Of a stretch of DNA of 64,000 nucleotides, positions 47,736 to 60,957 are shown one piece after another. The stretch's first letter is position 1; each line of letters begins with the position of its first letter. Below the pieces are notes generated by a model. It was given only the letters and a program-made list of their open reading frames with translations. It searched no databases and was not told where the DNA came from. Location of the stretch: positions 1,443,501 through 1,507,500 of the forward strand of contig JARHVA010003634.1 in assembly GCA_037957365.1 (NCBI GenBank). Direction: 5' to 3'. Source of the DNA: Torreya grandis. Its lineage: Eukaryota > Streptophyta > Pinopsida > Cupressales > Taxaceae. Both the position numbers and the translations under genes were made by a program.

Positions 47736-48990
47736 TGTTAAAAATAATCTCATTTATTTTGTATGTCTAGGAATGTATCCCAAACTATATACCTTGATTT
47801 AAATGTTTTTACATGATTATTCCATAGTATGTAAGACTTGAAGGAACCCTTTTCAAAACATGTATTTTTTTGAGTTCCTTTAAATCATACATTTTCCAAA
47901 ATTATAAACTCATTATTTTACCCTTATATTGGCATGAAATATGGTATCATATAGATGGGAACCTTTGAGATAAAATCAAAGTGTTCAAACGAAGGATTTA
48001 ACCTCTATAAACATGCTCTAGGGAGAAGTTAATCTATAAACTTACCATTAAAATTTGTATCACTTGGAAAGGCTATAATTTATAAATTAAAAAAGATACA
48101 TCAAATATAAAAATAGGTAATTATTATTCATCTTGAGATATTGGAGAAAAAGTGGTATGAAAACAAAAGGTATAGGATAGAGATCTGACTATTCAAGAGA
48201 TGAGGTAGACTGTAATTATCTTTACATGTGAATGTGAATAAATTATGTTAGCATATTATTTTCATACATTCATTAAATATTTTTACTATCATATGGGTAT
48301 CCTACTCAAGATAAGAGGTTCCTAATTCCATTATCTATTTATGATATTTAATTCAAGTATATGGGTATCTTTCTTAGGAGAAGAATAAATTACTTATTTT
48401 GTGTATATGGGTACATTTTTAGACATATGCTTTGATATATTTTTTCCCCTATAAATAATTAAATTAATGATTATTGTAACTATACCTGGTTAATATTACG
48501 TATTTACTTGGCCAAAATTTAAGCCTTGAATTTTCCTAACCTTCATCTCTATATCTGCAAACATATGTATGTGTTTTGTCTTGTTCATGTTGCCTCTTTG
48601 GCTTGGGGGTTGATGAGAAACATATATTCCTACTAAAATAATATGGCTATGAGGTGAGAACATTAAGTTTTATTTACATTTTTTTAGTAAATTTCTTGAA
48701 AATAAATTAATATGAAAAAGAAATATAACCAATAAGTGATTAATGCAAGGATAATAAAAATATTGTATTTAAAAAATATGAAATATCAATACAAAGTATC
48801 ATGGGTTTATTTAATGGGGAAGCATCATTTTAGCATAAATAAATATAAAATATTCAATATATGATCTCTCCTATTACATAATCCCTCTATATAAGATATT
48901 ATACACAGGATAACTACTAGCTCCCACACATGTGAGATAATTACAAACATAAAATGGGATGACTTAAAAACCATATGCATCATGATTTTT
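47736..48990. other. AT-rich spacer, no gene seen
   Basis: No coding motif. The word ATATGGGTA[TC] recurs at about 48291, 48360 and 48409 at 50-70-base spacing, reminiscent of the GATGGGTAT word in the tandem array, but too short to call a repeat. Confidence 0.35.
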
Positions 48991-49037
48991 ATTAATAATG
49001 AATAATAAAAAATAATAGAAGAGTTAGGATAAATTGG

Positions 49038-49146
49038 TCCTAACATGCCATCCCATTTAATAACAATTTATTCTCAAATCTTGAGATGAGGAAACTGTTA
49101 TTGTAATTAGAGTAGGGGTTCCCATGTTACATCTTCTAGTTACATG
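49038..49146 (-). pseudogene. Chromodomain-like C-terminus of element C
   Basis: Reads LEDVTWEPLL, stop, LQ, stop, QFPHLKI, then IVIKWDGMLGP. The core EDATWE-like box and the following L-x-x-F-P are the signature of the chromodomain at the end of chromoviral integrases, which in relatives directs insertion to heterochromatin. Only the C-terminal half is readable. Confidence 0.75.
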
Positions 49147-49399
49147 TTATGACACTATACAAAAATATTGATTATGGTATGATTTCATAGTTGATGGGAT
49201 CACCTATTGAGGATCTAATTAGGTTCAACTAGGATAGATACTTTAATACCAATCTCTAAGAGTTTTTGTGGGTCCTAAATAAGCTTTTCAATGATCTTCA
49301 TCAAACATGATACATGTAAAAATGGATGGATACTGGAGGAGGAGGGAAGATTTAACTTGTATGATACGTGCGTAATATTAGAAATAAATTTATAAAGAT

Positions 49400-50115
49400 G
49401 GTTTGGTGCATTTTTTTATGTCATTTAAACATTAGAGAGGCATAAATTTAATATTGGTGTTAGAGAAAAACCATGTAACCAACATCAAAAGCATGTTTTA
49501 ATCAATGTTGAACTATTAATTTATGTAGTTATGTGATAACTAGAGCTTATCCTTAATAATTTAGAGGATAATTACATCTGATAAGAGTGTGGCATAAAAT
49601 TTATATACCTTTGATTTGTGTGGAAGGTATTTCTAAAAAAATATGTTGGTTTACCTTAAATGACCTTATATGAGATAATCTTGGTGGTAGTGTGCTATGT
49701 AGTTTTTTACCATCATTCATAAAGTAGAATCCATTTGATCCACTGAGTTTATTGATAAAAGTAAAATAAGCATATGATTATCTCCAAACATTTATTTACA
49801 ATTTATATTTGACGATAAATTCATGTATGTAGGCATAAATCATTTTAGGTTGGGTGTCATAGTGGTGGAAAATTTCCTCCTTGAACTCATGGTTAAAAGT
49901 GAAACTTGAGTCACACACAATTGAGGTAGGTAGCCCATGAAGGTGGAAAATATGATTGAGAAAGGTTTGATAATTAGTGGAAGGATTAAAAGGATTTCAA
50001 GGGTGAAAAATAATAATAATTAGATAGATAATCCACCATTAAGAGAATCATGATTTCCCACCTAACTTGGGCAGTCCCCCAACAAAGTTAATTTAAATTT
50101 CTAACCATAAACAAA
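49400..50115 (-). pseudogene. Integrase remnant of element C
   Basis: Readable pieces: INFVGGLPKLGGKS (about 50045-50090), where the family has MDFIxGLP, so the first catalytic Asp reads Asn. LMVDYLSNYYYFSPLKSF follows, then a segment with IFHLHGLP and SIVCDSSFTFNHEFKEEIF (about 49830-49940) holding the second catalytic Asp. The Glu-containing block is not recognisable. Multiple frameshifts. Confidence 0.7.
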
Positions 50116-51079
50116 AAGGGATAGGTAAAAGATGGAGAATTATTGGTGGTGATATCTTCCTCATTGTTGAACTAACACATTTATCATTATACCATAAACT
50201 ATTTCATGTCATATTTAATTCTTTTGTACTAAAAATCCTAGTGGATCCTTCAAAAAACCCGAGTGGAATGATGATAGAGATGCATGAAGCTCTTATAGTC
50301 TCAATGTTGATTTTGTTGCTAGTATGAGACATCCTTTGTGCATTAAATAGTAACCATACAAAGTTTAATTTAGTTTGAATGTAGGTTTAGTGTCAAATTA
50401 TAAAATGATTTTTTGAATATGTGTGTCATGATAAATATTGATGTGCCTGATATCCCCAATATTGCATGGGAAAGGATAATGAAAATAAGGTTGTTTGCTC
50501 TTCATATTTATGAGATAATGCATCTACAAAAAGCATTATCTTTAACCTTTTTTAATTAATATAATTTTTACATCCCATTAATTTTATTACATACTTTTAT
50601 TATTTATGTAAAGATTTTCTTTGTTATAAATTACTTGAGGCTATGCTAATCATTTTAATGTATAAATGCTTCTCAATTAGGTATGGGTGCCCCTTGTTGA
50701 TGACATGGAGTATATCTACCATGTTTTTTTACATATATGGAATGAAATAAGTTTTCCCCCATAATTTATTTATTAGTGAATGTTAGTGGTATATCCTCTT
50801 ACAATAATATAGATCTAATGCCAATTCTTGAGGTAGTACTTTTGATGAAAATAGTTTGGACAAATCAAGCATAGACATAAAGGTGTAGTGAATACTCGAT
50901 GATTGAGAAATTATAATGTTTTTTATGCTATCCCAAACCACTAAAAGGCATATTTTTTTTTTAAACATTTACATTATTGGAGTGGTAATTTTACCATAAC
51001 TCTAGACAAACATTTCATAATATCTAGTGTGTCCCAAAAATTTGTAAAGGATATTAAGTGATTTGGGTTTAGACTAGTT

Positions 51080-51500
51080 TTTTAGATCCATAAATTTTTT
51101 AGGATCCATTTTGATACCTTAATCATATACAATGTGTCCAATATACCCAATTTTATTTTAAAAATAAGCACACTTGGACCATTTGGTGCAAAAATGTTTC
51201 TCAACAAAGAGTTGGAAGGTATGGTATAAATGTATCATATGTTTATCTTAGGTATTACTATAAATAAGGATGTCATTAAATAAAAATATGATTAGTTTAG
51301 CTATAAATGGTTATAATATCCTGTTCATTAAGATATGTAAGGTTTATAGAGCATTTATGAGGTCAAATGGCATGACCACAAATTCATAATAACCAACACG
51401 TGTTTGAAAGACTATCTTGGCAATATAATTTTCTTTGATGTGGATCTAGTGATAGTTTTAGATACTAAAATGTGATTTATATAGAATCTCAGTCTTGTAT
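51080..51500 (-). pseudogene. Reverse transcriptase remnant of element C
   Basis: Chromovirus-type RT. One frame reads HIKENYIAKIVFQTRVGYYEFVVMPFDLINAL (about 51350-51450), then IAKLIIFLFNDILIYSNT (catalytic box near 51251-51280), then VEKHFCTKWSKCAYF (about 51165-51210) and a GHIVYD-like turn. The catalytic FIDD reads LFND, so one Asp is lost. The family is clear from the order and spacing. Confidence 0.82.
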
Positions 51501-52080
51501 ACTTGAAAAATAATTATGGATCTATTTTTTAGTTCTATACATCCCTTATATTTATAGGCTTGCATTCATAATCTCAGTATTCCTAATTACTTATATTATG
51601 GTCTGACCCATTAATTTTTTATGACCCATATATCTTACACTATATACAAAGACTAAAACTTGATTTATATCCTACACCATCAATTTTATATCCTCAACAT
51701 CTTATTTTTCTATCAAACCCTTGCATCCCATATAGGGACACTTACATCGATGAAAGTGTCCATATTATTTTTAAGTGTACAATCCTCAAAAATCATCTAA
51801 TTTTCAAATCTCTTGAATCACATGGGTCAGACCATTTGTTTTATTTAAACCTATCATAATATATTATAAAAAAGTGTGGTATAAATATAAATTTAAGACT
51901 ACTAATTATTCATGTAGTAAATACTAAGAAAGCACCTATTCAAGATAAATAATTTAATTGTACAACTACTTTATATTTGTTTCTTATTTCATATTTTTAG
52001 ATTAATGATACTATAGGTCTTAAAAATTCAAAGAATAACCCATGAGAATTATTTTTCAAATTAAAATCTAGATCATTCAA
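51501..52080. other. Spacer upstream of element C, no gene supported
   Basis: By position the N-terminal RT and protease of element C should lie here, but I could not read any motif. Confidence 0.3.
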
Positions 52081-52109
52081 TACCCTTACATATAGTATAT
52101 TACACCCTT

Positions 52110-52260
52110 GTGAACATAGAGGACAACACCTAGGGGAGAAATACATGTACATGAGGCCCTCTTTAGAGTATTGGATATATAGGTAGTGCTCATTGACAAA
52201 ATGTTATTTGAGGTCAACTCAACACCATGAGTTCACTAACCCATTTTTGGCAAGTTAAAA
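52110..52260. repeat. Repeat C copy 1
   Basis: Matches 59940-60090. The anchors GAGAAATA[CT]ATG, ATGAGGC[CT]CTCTT and TAGAGTATT are followed in both copies by a Cys/Thr-spaced stretch ending CAACACCA or CGACACCA, then AATCCCATTTTT/AACCCATTTTT. About 70% identical by eye. Extent beyond 150 bases is not clear. Confidence 0.7.
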
Positions 52261-53040
52261 AAGATCTAAGGTGAATATACTAGATTTGGTCAAAAAATAT
52301 CATCGAAAGCCTATGTACATGAATAAAATACATTATTTAAAATATGACAAGGAACCCAAAAAACACCAAGTGGTCACTCTAAAATACAAATAATATTATT
52401 TACCATATAATTCTTTTTGTATTAGACACCTGCATTGACACAAGTCTCCCAAATATGATGCAAGTGTCTAGGCCTCCATAAATAATATTTATAGAATCTA
52501 ATCACTAGATCCTGATATTATACATGTTTGTTTTCACCTTTAAACTTTTCCTATATATTTTCATATATATATATATATATATATTTTCATATATATATAT
52601 ATATATATGCTAAGTATTATCTATTCTTCATTTTTATCTAGTCAAAACACTCTTTTTACTATACTTTTATATTGAGCGTAACTCTACATTTAAATTCATA
52701 ATATTTATTTATCTAAGTTTTCAATTAATTAACACACCATATAATATTTTTATTCATCCTTATATATAGGCTATTCTAACCTTTAACCGTAAAAAAAAAC
52801 ATATATTTATAAAGGGTTAAACATTTAGTGAATCCAATCTCTATGTGTCTTTATACAAATCCTATGTTTCCCTAGGGTTTTTAGATTTGTATGGTTTTAT
52901 AATGTAGTAATTATTCATTTTTGATGTTTAATATCATGTTAGATATTTACATATAATTTGTATGTTTTTATTACCTTGTTCTCATCTCCATCTTTAGAAT
53001 ATTTACAGTGGATAAAAAATAACCTCTTCCTCTAGATAAC
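52261..53040. other. AT-rich spacer with AT microsatellites
   Basis: Contains two (AT) runs at about 52563-52583 and 52590-52608, separated by TTTTC. No gene seen. Confidence 0.6.
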
Positions 53041-53044
53041 CCTA

Positions 53045-53950
53045 AGGAGGGTGATATATATCATCCCTCTAACTAGTCCATGATATCATTACTACAAGGG
53101 GTAATGTATCCCATCCTATTATTTTAAATAAAGGTAATAAATATATCCTTCCCCAAACCCCTCTGCATCCCCAAGGTCCTTTAGGTGGTCTGTTTATGAT
53201 TATTCAATCCAAAATAACTATAACCCATACCTATGAAGTCATTTAAAATCAAACCATTATTAAAAACATGTAAAGAGAAGAGTTTCAAAAGAGTTTCAAT
53301 TCAAATATCACATCACTGGAAAATTAACTTACATACCTAATGAATACAAAATGTGCTAGTGTAATTCACGTGTTTGCATCTTCATCTAGAAATGCTATAC
53401 CTAACAAGATTTTATACCAAAATAAGAAGTTAAAAGAGAAATCATATATAACTAGTGATTCAAAAAGTGAATAAATGGTTAGTAAGATTCCAAGTGAAAT
53501 TATAAGAATAATGTTTTGAAACAATGTAATTCAACTACATCCTATACATCCTACAAGGAGATCAAACTACCATTGTACATATCATAGAATGCATGGGCAT
53601 CATATAGAGTATTTTGATATATTGAAGAATAAAATAAACATTTTCAAATATAGTTGTGATCTAATTAATAGATACTTCAATAAAAAAATCCAGTCCTAAA
53701 TAAAAAGTGAAAAAATAAAAAGTATGGGTACAAAAGGATAATTTAGAGCAAAAAGAGTTGATAATACAAAAATTAGAGAAAGAAAAGATTCAAAAGGCAT
53801 AATTATATCAACAACAAATTCAAAAGGTAAATCTAGAGAAATCAATGTTATAAAAATATCAAGATGAAAAATAAAATTTACAAAATGAAAAACATATAAG
53901 GGCACCATTACAAAAGGCAATGTTTTAAAAAGACTACTGAGTATATAAAA
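53045..53950 (+). pseudogene. Second coiled-coil gag-like ORF
   Basis: Plus-strand ORF remnant. The first part has a Pro/Gly-rich stretch (NKGNKYILPQTPLHPQGPLGGLFMI, about 53125-53200) and THTYEVI, then REEFQKSFNSNITSLEN. After frame changes, 53700-53930 reads LEQKELIIQKLEKEKIQKA, LYQQQIQKVNLEKSML and KYQDEK, a Gln/Lys/Leu/Glu-rich heptad-like segment. It shares IQKLEKE and a KYQ-x-DE turn in the same order with the minus-strand ORF at 31.4-32.6 kb, so the two are probably one family on opposite strands. Stops again mostly replace Gln. Family unknown. Confidence 0.5.
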
Positions 53951-54540
53951 TGTTTAAAGTGGTACTTTTAACTAAATAGGTCAAAAATAAAGAGACACTT
54001 GAAAAATCCAACATTCCAAATACAGTTGCAAAGGGTGAAATTAAAAGCCTTTTTTCAAATCAAGACCCTTTTACCAACACTACTCATATAGATGGTAACA
54101 CATACTTTGATTAATAGTTAAACAAACTTTGTTTTCATCTACCTAATAAATTACCACATAAACTATTAAAACCTATAGGACCTAGAAAATATATGTTAAA
54201 TTCATCACCATAAGATGTAAAATAAAATGCCAATAAAATAAAAAGTTATATATCAAGTAAAAACTTACTAGAATAACATAATACATTTTTTGATTACGCT
54301 ATGCACGCATATGGCATATTTTGTTCAAGAAATATTATTTATTTACAAATATTTGTATATTCTCATACTCATATTGAAATATTTGGATAAATTATTAAAA
54401 AACTATAAACATTCCAACAAATTCAAAAATTTCAAATAATAGAAAAAATATAAAAACATTGAAATAAATTCAATAATAATAAAATATTCAGTATACACAT
54501 GTTTACTAGCTTCTTGACATCTATGTTATTTAATTTATGT
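53951..54540. other. AT-rich spacer, no gene seen
   Basis: Nothing recognisable on either strand. Confidence 0.4.
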
Positions 54541-54549
54541 TAGTATATA

Positions 54550-55440
54550 ACATTATCATTTCTTTTCTAGATACACATATGTTTCATATATACTTGAGTT
54601 TGATATAGCCATACACCCAATACATGATACATGCACATACATATGTTGTATTTTTCCTTTTCACACATGATACACTACATTTGGGGCATTTTCTTGCTTA
54701 ATCATGATTAGAACATATTATATTACTATATGATAGTTTTTACATTATCATGTTGAGATTATATATTAATGCTTACATATTCATATACTCATGTTTACAT
54801 CTTTCACAATGTACTTAATATGCTATGTTACATGACATTTTTTCTAACACATATATGTAGGGACTAGTACGACATACTTATGTTAGCTAATAACAATACA
54901 CTTGTTCACATTGTCATTTACTTAAATGTATTATTATTGTCTGCTATTGCCTTTCTTGTAGAACATTTGAATATGTTCCTTTCTTATGGGGCCCCATGCC
55001 AATATATGTTTCTTTCTATTTGGACATTTAAACATGCCCCTTTTTGTGGTATCCTTAGACCCCTTTTGCTTGTTATTGAATGATATTGTGTGTGTGCTTG
55101 ATTATTATTTTATATTATATTGTTACTTTATATACATTTCTATGATCCATATCATGCATCTTAGGGCTTGTTATGATTATACTAGAAGATTCATTGATAT
55201 ATCTACTTAGATATCTTACTCCTACATGTTAACTAATTCCTAAATAGGTTGTATAGTTATACTATCCTTTTGAGGAAAGGTAACTACGTTATTTCATTTC
55301 CATCACCTCAAAATGGGGGCATATTAGTAGGTGCATGCCATAGATACATGACCTCCACACTTATACAACTCTCAAAATTTATACAATTTCATCAAGGTTT
55401 ACATGATTTAGATATACACTTTGGTAATCATTATATAAAT
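54550..55440 (+). repeat. Repeat E copy 1, left part
   Basis: Matches 62180-63030 in the same orientation, roughly 70% by eye. Anchors include GCATTTGAATATGCCCC-like words, TGATATTNTGTGTG, ATCATGCA[TC]CTTA, TATAGTTATA followed by ATCCTTTTGAGG/ATCCTTTGAGG, CACCTCAAAA with a G run, and ATATTAGT[AG]GG. The right part of the same repeat resumes at about 58440, so about 3 kb separates the halves here and not in copy 2. Confidence 0.75.
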
Positions 55441-55559
55441 TTCACCAATTATTACATATTTTTTAATATTTTTGTTAGATATTATACATAGTTACAGAGC
55501 ATAGGTTACATTTTGATAGATACATCAGTTTGAGACACACTAAAAGTACTTATGTCATG

Positions 55560-57765
55560 TAAGTGCACAAAATAATGAGAAAATATATTCAAAATTATTC
55601 AAACTTATTTTCCAAGAAACACTGGTACTTTACCAAAAATCACAAATTTCATGAGAAATCACCATTTGATCCTTTTCTATCTATAGTAGTTGGATCCTTT
55701 TAGTAGTGTGGTTGATTTTCAATCACTGAACACTATTTTAATATTGTAGGTTGAGTAAAAAATGTTGTTGCTTGCAAAACAAACTAATTTTTTAAATGAA
55801 ATAAATCAACCTTTTTTTATATGTAAAAACCTATTTTTACCTTAAAATATAATATATTAAGGTGTTTTGGATGTGTAGTGTAACTTCTATTTATTACCAC
55901 TAGGCATTTTTTCAAACATAGTTTTACACCATTAAACAAAGTCAATTTCTATGATAATTTTTCATGATGATAGTAAAATGTCATTATAATTCAATGGAAA
56001 AAAATTCATGTAAAATTAATTCCTATGTTGCAAATGCAAAACAAGAAAAACTAGCTTTCATTTTGATTTGTCTTTCTAGTTTTTAAATTTTACGAAAAAT
56101 CACTTTTTAGAAGACATTTTGAATGGCTAAAACAGATCCATTTATCATGAAAATTTATCATATGGTAGAAAAACATGGGAATAATTTGATGGTGAAAAAA
56201 ATATTATAAAATTATTTTCCACATGACAAATACATTGAAATCAAAATTATGTTTTATGTGAATTTTAAAATCATTTTCTACATCTTCCTAGTTACCAGAT
56301 ATGTCTTGTGTTCACCTTTAAAACCTATTTTTGTAGTGTTCAATTGTATCCAAATTCCTCTCAATTTTAAATAACCATATTAAAAATTTATTAGAATATA
56401 ATGGTAAAATAAGTTTCATTACATTATCTTCTAGTCATTAAATGCGCAACAATCAAAACTATTTTCTATGCTTATTCCTATATTTCTAGTTGGCGAACCT
56501 ACCTAGTGTGCATGTTTAAAACATACTTTATCACATTCAAATCATATATTTTTTTTTAAACTTATATTCTGATATAAAAATGTGAGTTTCATGTAAGAAT
56601 AAAATTAAGTGATGAAAAATTTAAACCTAACTGTTAAATGAACAACAATAAAAAGAGGTATTTGAACTAATTTTTACTTGATCATTTTTTTTGCATTTCT
56701 AGTTTTCAAATTTCACTAAGAATCACTTTTCATAAGGAATTTATCATGGTCCAAATAGAAAAAATTATTAAATATTTTTTCATGAGAGTATTTAAAATTC
56801 ATTATAATGCAATGGTAAATAATATAACATGAAAATATTGCTCATGTGTAAATTACGCATCAATCAAAACTACCTTTGATGTTGATTTTTACATTTTGTC
56901 AGATGTCAAATATACCCAGTGCACATTCTTCATTCCTAATTTAGTAGGGATATATCAAGTCTAATTTTGAGTAATTTTTTCATGATTATATTGAAATATC
57001 GATATAATTTTTTGGTAATTTTTTTAGATAAAATGTCCCACATAAAAAAATGTGTAGCATTGAAAATTAGCTTTTGCACTGAATTTACATGGTCATTTGT
57101 TATCACTTATGTTGTAAAATATATCCAGTGGACATACATGAAACCTAGTTTTATAGTGAAAAAATTTATTAAATTATGATGAAATTTTCCAATAACATTG
57201 ACATCTATTAGGAAAATAAAATGGTGAAGTAAGATGCACACAATTGATTCCAATGTGCAGATTACACAACCATGAAAACTAACATATGTGTTGATTTCAA
57301 CAACTTCTCAATTGCCAAATTTATCAATACACATTCTTCAAGATTACCTTGTCAAAAATAAATGAATTATAATTCTAATAAATTATTTCAAGACCATAAT
57401 ATTATGTAAGAATAATAAAAAAATGAAGGAATTAGCATGAAATTTCATCTAATATACAAAGTGCACAACCATGAAAACTAACATGTGTGTTGATTTATGT
57501 GTCTTCCTAGTGATCAAATCAAACCAAAATGCACTTTTCAAGAGGAAGTTCACATACTTAAATGAGATCTAATCACATTAATTTTTTTCACTAGGATATT
57601 CGAAGGTTAGAATAATGTGAAGGTCAACAAATTCATACAAAATTGATTCTCATGTGGGAAAATCACAAAGTTGAAACCTTACTCCTACACTTATTTTTAA
57701 AACCTATTTTAAAACTTATTTTCACAAGACAAATGATGTATAAATTAATTACAATTTTTTTATCA
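55560..57765. repeat. Satellite-like tandem array, ~200-bp period
   Basis: About ten diverged monomers. A marker of the form [AG]TGCNCAACAATCAAAACTA recurs at 56032, 56227, 56441, 56636, 56851, 57051, 57262, 57461 and 57661, spacings 195, 214, 195, 215, 200, 211, 199 and 200 (mean about 204). Other parts of the unit recur too: CTAGTT-x-CAAATNTNAC, the words CACATTCTTCA or CACTTTTCA, and AATGCAATGGTAAAAT. Monomers are perhaps 60-70% identical, so the array is old. It lies within the interruption of repeat E copy 1. Confidence 0.82.
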
Positions 57766-57920
57766 TAATATCATGATATTAATAGAATACAATTCCATTA
57801 CTTTCATAGTGATTTTATATTCAAATGAAAATATATGATGGTGTGAAGTGGACCTTATGTAAAGATTTGTCACATAGGAAACTTTAGAGCAAAAGGTACT
57901 AAAATGGAAATGCAGAGGGA

Positions 57921-57936
57921 TTATATATATATATAT
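57921..57936. repeat. (TA)n microsatellite
   Basis: Sixteen bases of TA repeat directly before the AC microsatellite, making a compound (TA)8(AC)51. Confidence 0.95.
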
Positions 57937-57937
57937 A

Positions 57938-58041
<104 letters not shown>

Positions 58042-58439
58042 ATTTTGAGAATGTCTTCATTATGTTTTTTAAAATATAAGATATGATGGTTATTGATTAT
58101 GATTTTTCTTATGGATTTCTCTTTTAGTGTATTCTTAAGATGTTGATGTTGTTGCACATGACTTCATGTTAGTTATTAAGATATATATTTTGATCTATAA
58201 TACTATTTTTTATGCCATTTAATGCACTATATATTTGGTTTCTCCATGTTTACAATGGCCTATTAGTTTAAATTTTGAAAAATAAATGTGCAAAAGTTGT
58301 CAACATTTTAATCTCAAAACTCTATTGCTTCTAAATACTACATATTCCTTAATTTTTTATATCATTCACCTTGATACTAAATTCATAGGTTTTTATTTTA
58401 TTTTTTAGAAGGATTTGGATAAGAGGAGAATAATATTAA

Positions 58440-59300
58440 CAATAGGAATTATCACAACATTAAATGAATCTACTCATGAGTCAAGGTTATGGTAACATGT
58501 TACTCACACTTGTTTAAATTGTCTAGAACACACAATTATATGATTGAAATTCATAGTTGTGGTAGAATTATATGAAATTTAAACATGGGTCATATATATG
58601 GTGCATATTATATGAAACATTACCTTAATAGTGTTTCAGATTTCAAAGCTCTTCTATGGACTATTACCATAACATATACTGATACCTACTAGACTTTATT
58701 AGACTTTATCAAACCACTCTACTATAGTAGTTGGTTCACATTTTGGTTTGGTTTAAGTTATCAAATCAATAAATCTTTCCATTTTTTCAAGTTTTAATTG
58801 GTCATCCAAACTCACCAGGTTATAAGTATCATTGGGTTACATGGTCGATCTAATCTCAACTACCAATTGGTAACTCACTTTTGCTCAAAAGTTGGGGACA
58901 TGTACCTTCCAATCTCTCTCTTTCTCTATCTCCTTGGATATATATGAATTAAATATTCATCTATATTTATCCTAATATAAATTTTAGAGCATTAAATTGA
59001 TACATTATTCTTCAAATGACTTTCTAATAAGAAAGGTATTTACATCAACACATAGGTATACTCCTAAACCTTACTCTTTCAAATTTTAATCTATTTTAAG
59101 TAATTTTAAACCATATTATATGTAATGATATAGAACTATAAAATTATCTTAGTTTCATTTTAGACACCATAAAATCACTCATATTCAACTAAAGTAAAGA
59201 TAATTTATACATACACACCCACGTACATATTCCTTTCTTGTAAACTAGCAATTTCATTACTAGATTAAAAGAGGGGCCAAATGTAGATGATATTTTATGA
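58440..59300 (+). repeat. Repeat E copy 1, right part
   Basis: Matches 63110-63975. Anchors: TTATGGTAACATGTT[AG]CTCACA, CACA[CT]AATTATATGATT, CTACTATAGTAGTTGGTTCAC, GTTATAAGTAT[CT]ATTGGGTT, GATCTAATCTCAACT, TAACTCACTTTTG and AATGTAGATGATATTTT. Offset to copy 2 is constant at about 4662-4670 bases. Confidence 0.85.
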
Positions 59301-59939
59301 TTATGTATCACCTTATTATTTTATACTTAGAAAACCTAGACCTTGGCTTTTCATCTTATGTATACACTTTCCTTGATTACAGAAGCCTTGCAAATGCTCT
59401 ATCATATGTCTCTTGGCCTATTTCTTAGCCCGACTAGTCTTATACCGATGGTATAAATATCTTATCTTTCCTAGAATACTTAAAATGTACTTATAATATA
59501 ACTCTACAAGTTTTGATACTTTACCTATTATCCTCTCCAAACACTAATGTTTTGGATAGATAGTAGCATTGATGTTACTGTCCTTACCTAGTGTAAGTGT
59601 CCAGTTCTATAAAGTCATCCAATTTGTAAATGAAACATATCTACTAATCAAGCTAGGTGATTTAATACAAATTATTACTCCAAAGGGATTGATATAAATA
59701 AATTATCAACCCTCATTCATTCCTAGCCTAAAAATAACACCAAAGAAACCAAGTCACTTATCAGAACCACTATATCAATCCTTTAATTGATCAAATCTTT
59801 ATTTTTACATACTAGTCACATGTAAAACACATATACAAGTTTAAAATACTAAATGATCATCCCAAGAGCTTAATTTTAAAAGTCACAAGCTAGGTCAATA
59901 TTATACTTGCTTTACACACATTACATGATTTACACAAAA
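59301..59939. other. AT-rich spacer, no gene seen
   Basis: No gene. It probably continues repeat E toward repeat C copy 2; the matching part of copy 2 lies beyond the window. Confidence 0.35.
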
Positions 59940-60090
59940 GCCAACATGTACGAGAGAAATATATGAGTATGAGGCTCTCTTCTAGAGTATTATATTTTTA
60001 GGAAATGCCCTTTGATAATAGAGTCATTGGGGTTATCTCGACACCAGGTTCTCACAATCCCATTTTTACCCAAGGTCACTATAGAGATGG
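59940..60090. repeat. Repeat C copy 2
   Basis: Same orientation as 52110-52260 (see there). Its distance from copy 1 is about 7.84 kb. Confidence 0.7.
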
Positions 60091-60957
60091 AAATCTAGGG
60101 TTTTACCATTTCATAAGGAGTAATAGTCCATGACCGAGATATAAATGCATTAAGGTAAAGGCAAAGCCAATCTTATAATCATCCAAATGGTTACTTCCTA
60201 TTTAAGTAGATTTTAGTACATGACACTATCTTCAAACATAGACATTAGACTCAATACAACTATCTAGGTTTGACATTATTATCCAAAGAGCTATAGACAC
60301 TAGATACACAATATTATAATTGTTTCACAATTATCTTCTCAACTAATTTTATCCCATTGTATATCTAACACTACATTAGCATCAGAATAAGCTATGTACA
60401 TAACTTCTTTGTCATTTCTATATCTAGCATCATTGTCCACTCTACTACTAATTCATCTTACTTTATTAAATTTACTATATGTTATATCTAAAGTTTGTCA
60501 TTTAATTAACCTATTGTAGATCCAAAATTCAACCTTGTGCCTTGTCATTTATATATTCTTAATCATATCTACCCAATAATATCCACATCCAAAATTAGGG
60601 TTAAACATTTGGTAAACATGACGTTTGAGAATCATTATTGTACAAAAATTATAGTGTAGATGTGTATTTCCTAAATTATCATAATCTTTATGTTCTTTAT
60701 CTATTTCATCATGAATGACATTGATTGTTTTTATAATTATGACTATGAGACCCTTCAACAATTTCACAAATGAGGAATAATAATCAATTACTCTTGCATT
60801 CCTCCAAGTTTTATGGGATGGAATATCAAAGATTTGAATGGTGGTAGTTATTATGCCTCTAATTAGGTCCATGCTTCTATCCCTTCAATGCATGATTTGA
60901 TCCATCCCAAGGAGGATCTAAATCATTTACCCATGCCTTATATATATATAAATTAGT
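60091..60957. other. Spacer, no gene supported
   Basis: A 107-codon open frame on the minus strand (60872-60549) shows no motif I know and no neighbours that support it as a gene. Confidence 0.35.

Larger units (their letters stand above)
49000..51500 (-). mobile_element. Ty3/gypsy chromovirus-type element C, decayed
   Basis: Minus-strand gypsy pol: RT (about 51500-51100), connection/RNase H region (about 51000-50500), integrase (about 50110-49400) and a chromodomain-like C-terminus (49146-49038). Every domain has several stops and frame changes, making it among the most decayed elements here. Gag and protease upstream (above 51500) and the LTRs are not recognisable. Confidence 0.8.

Noticed and set aside
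52563..52608. AT-rich dyads as a possible origin or terminator
   Set aside because: Simple (AT)n microsatellites; nothing else supports a functional site.
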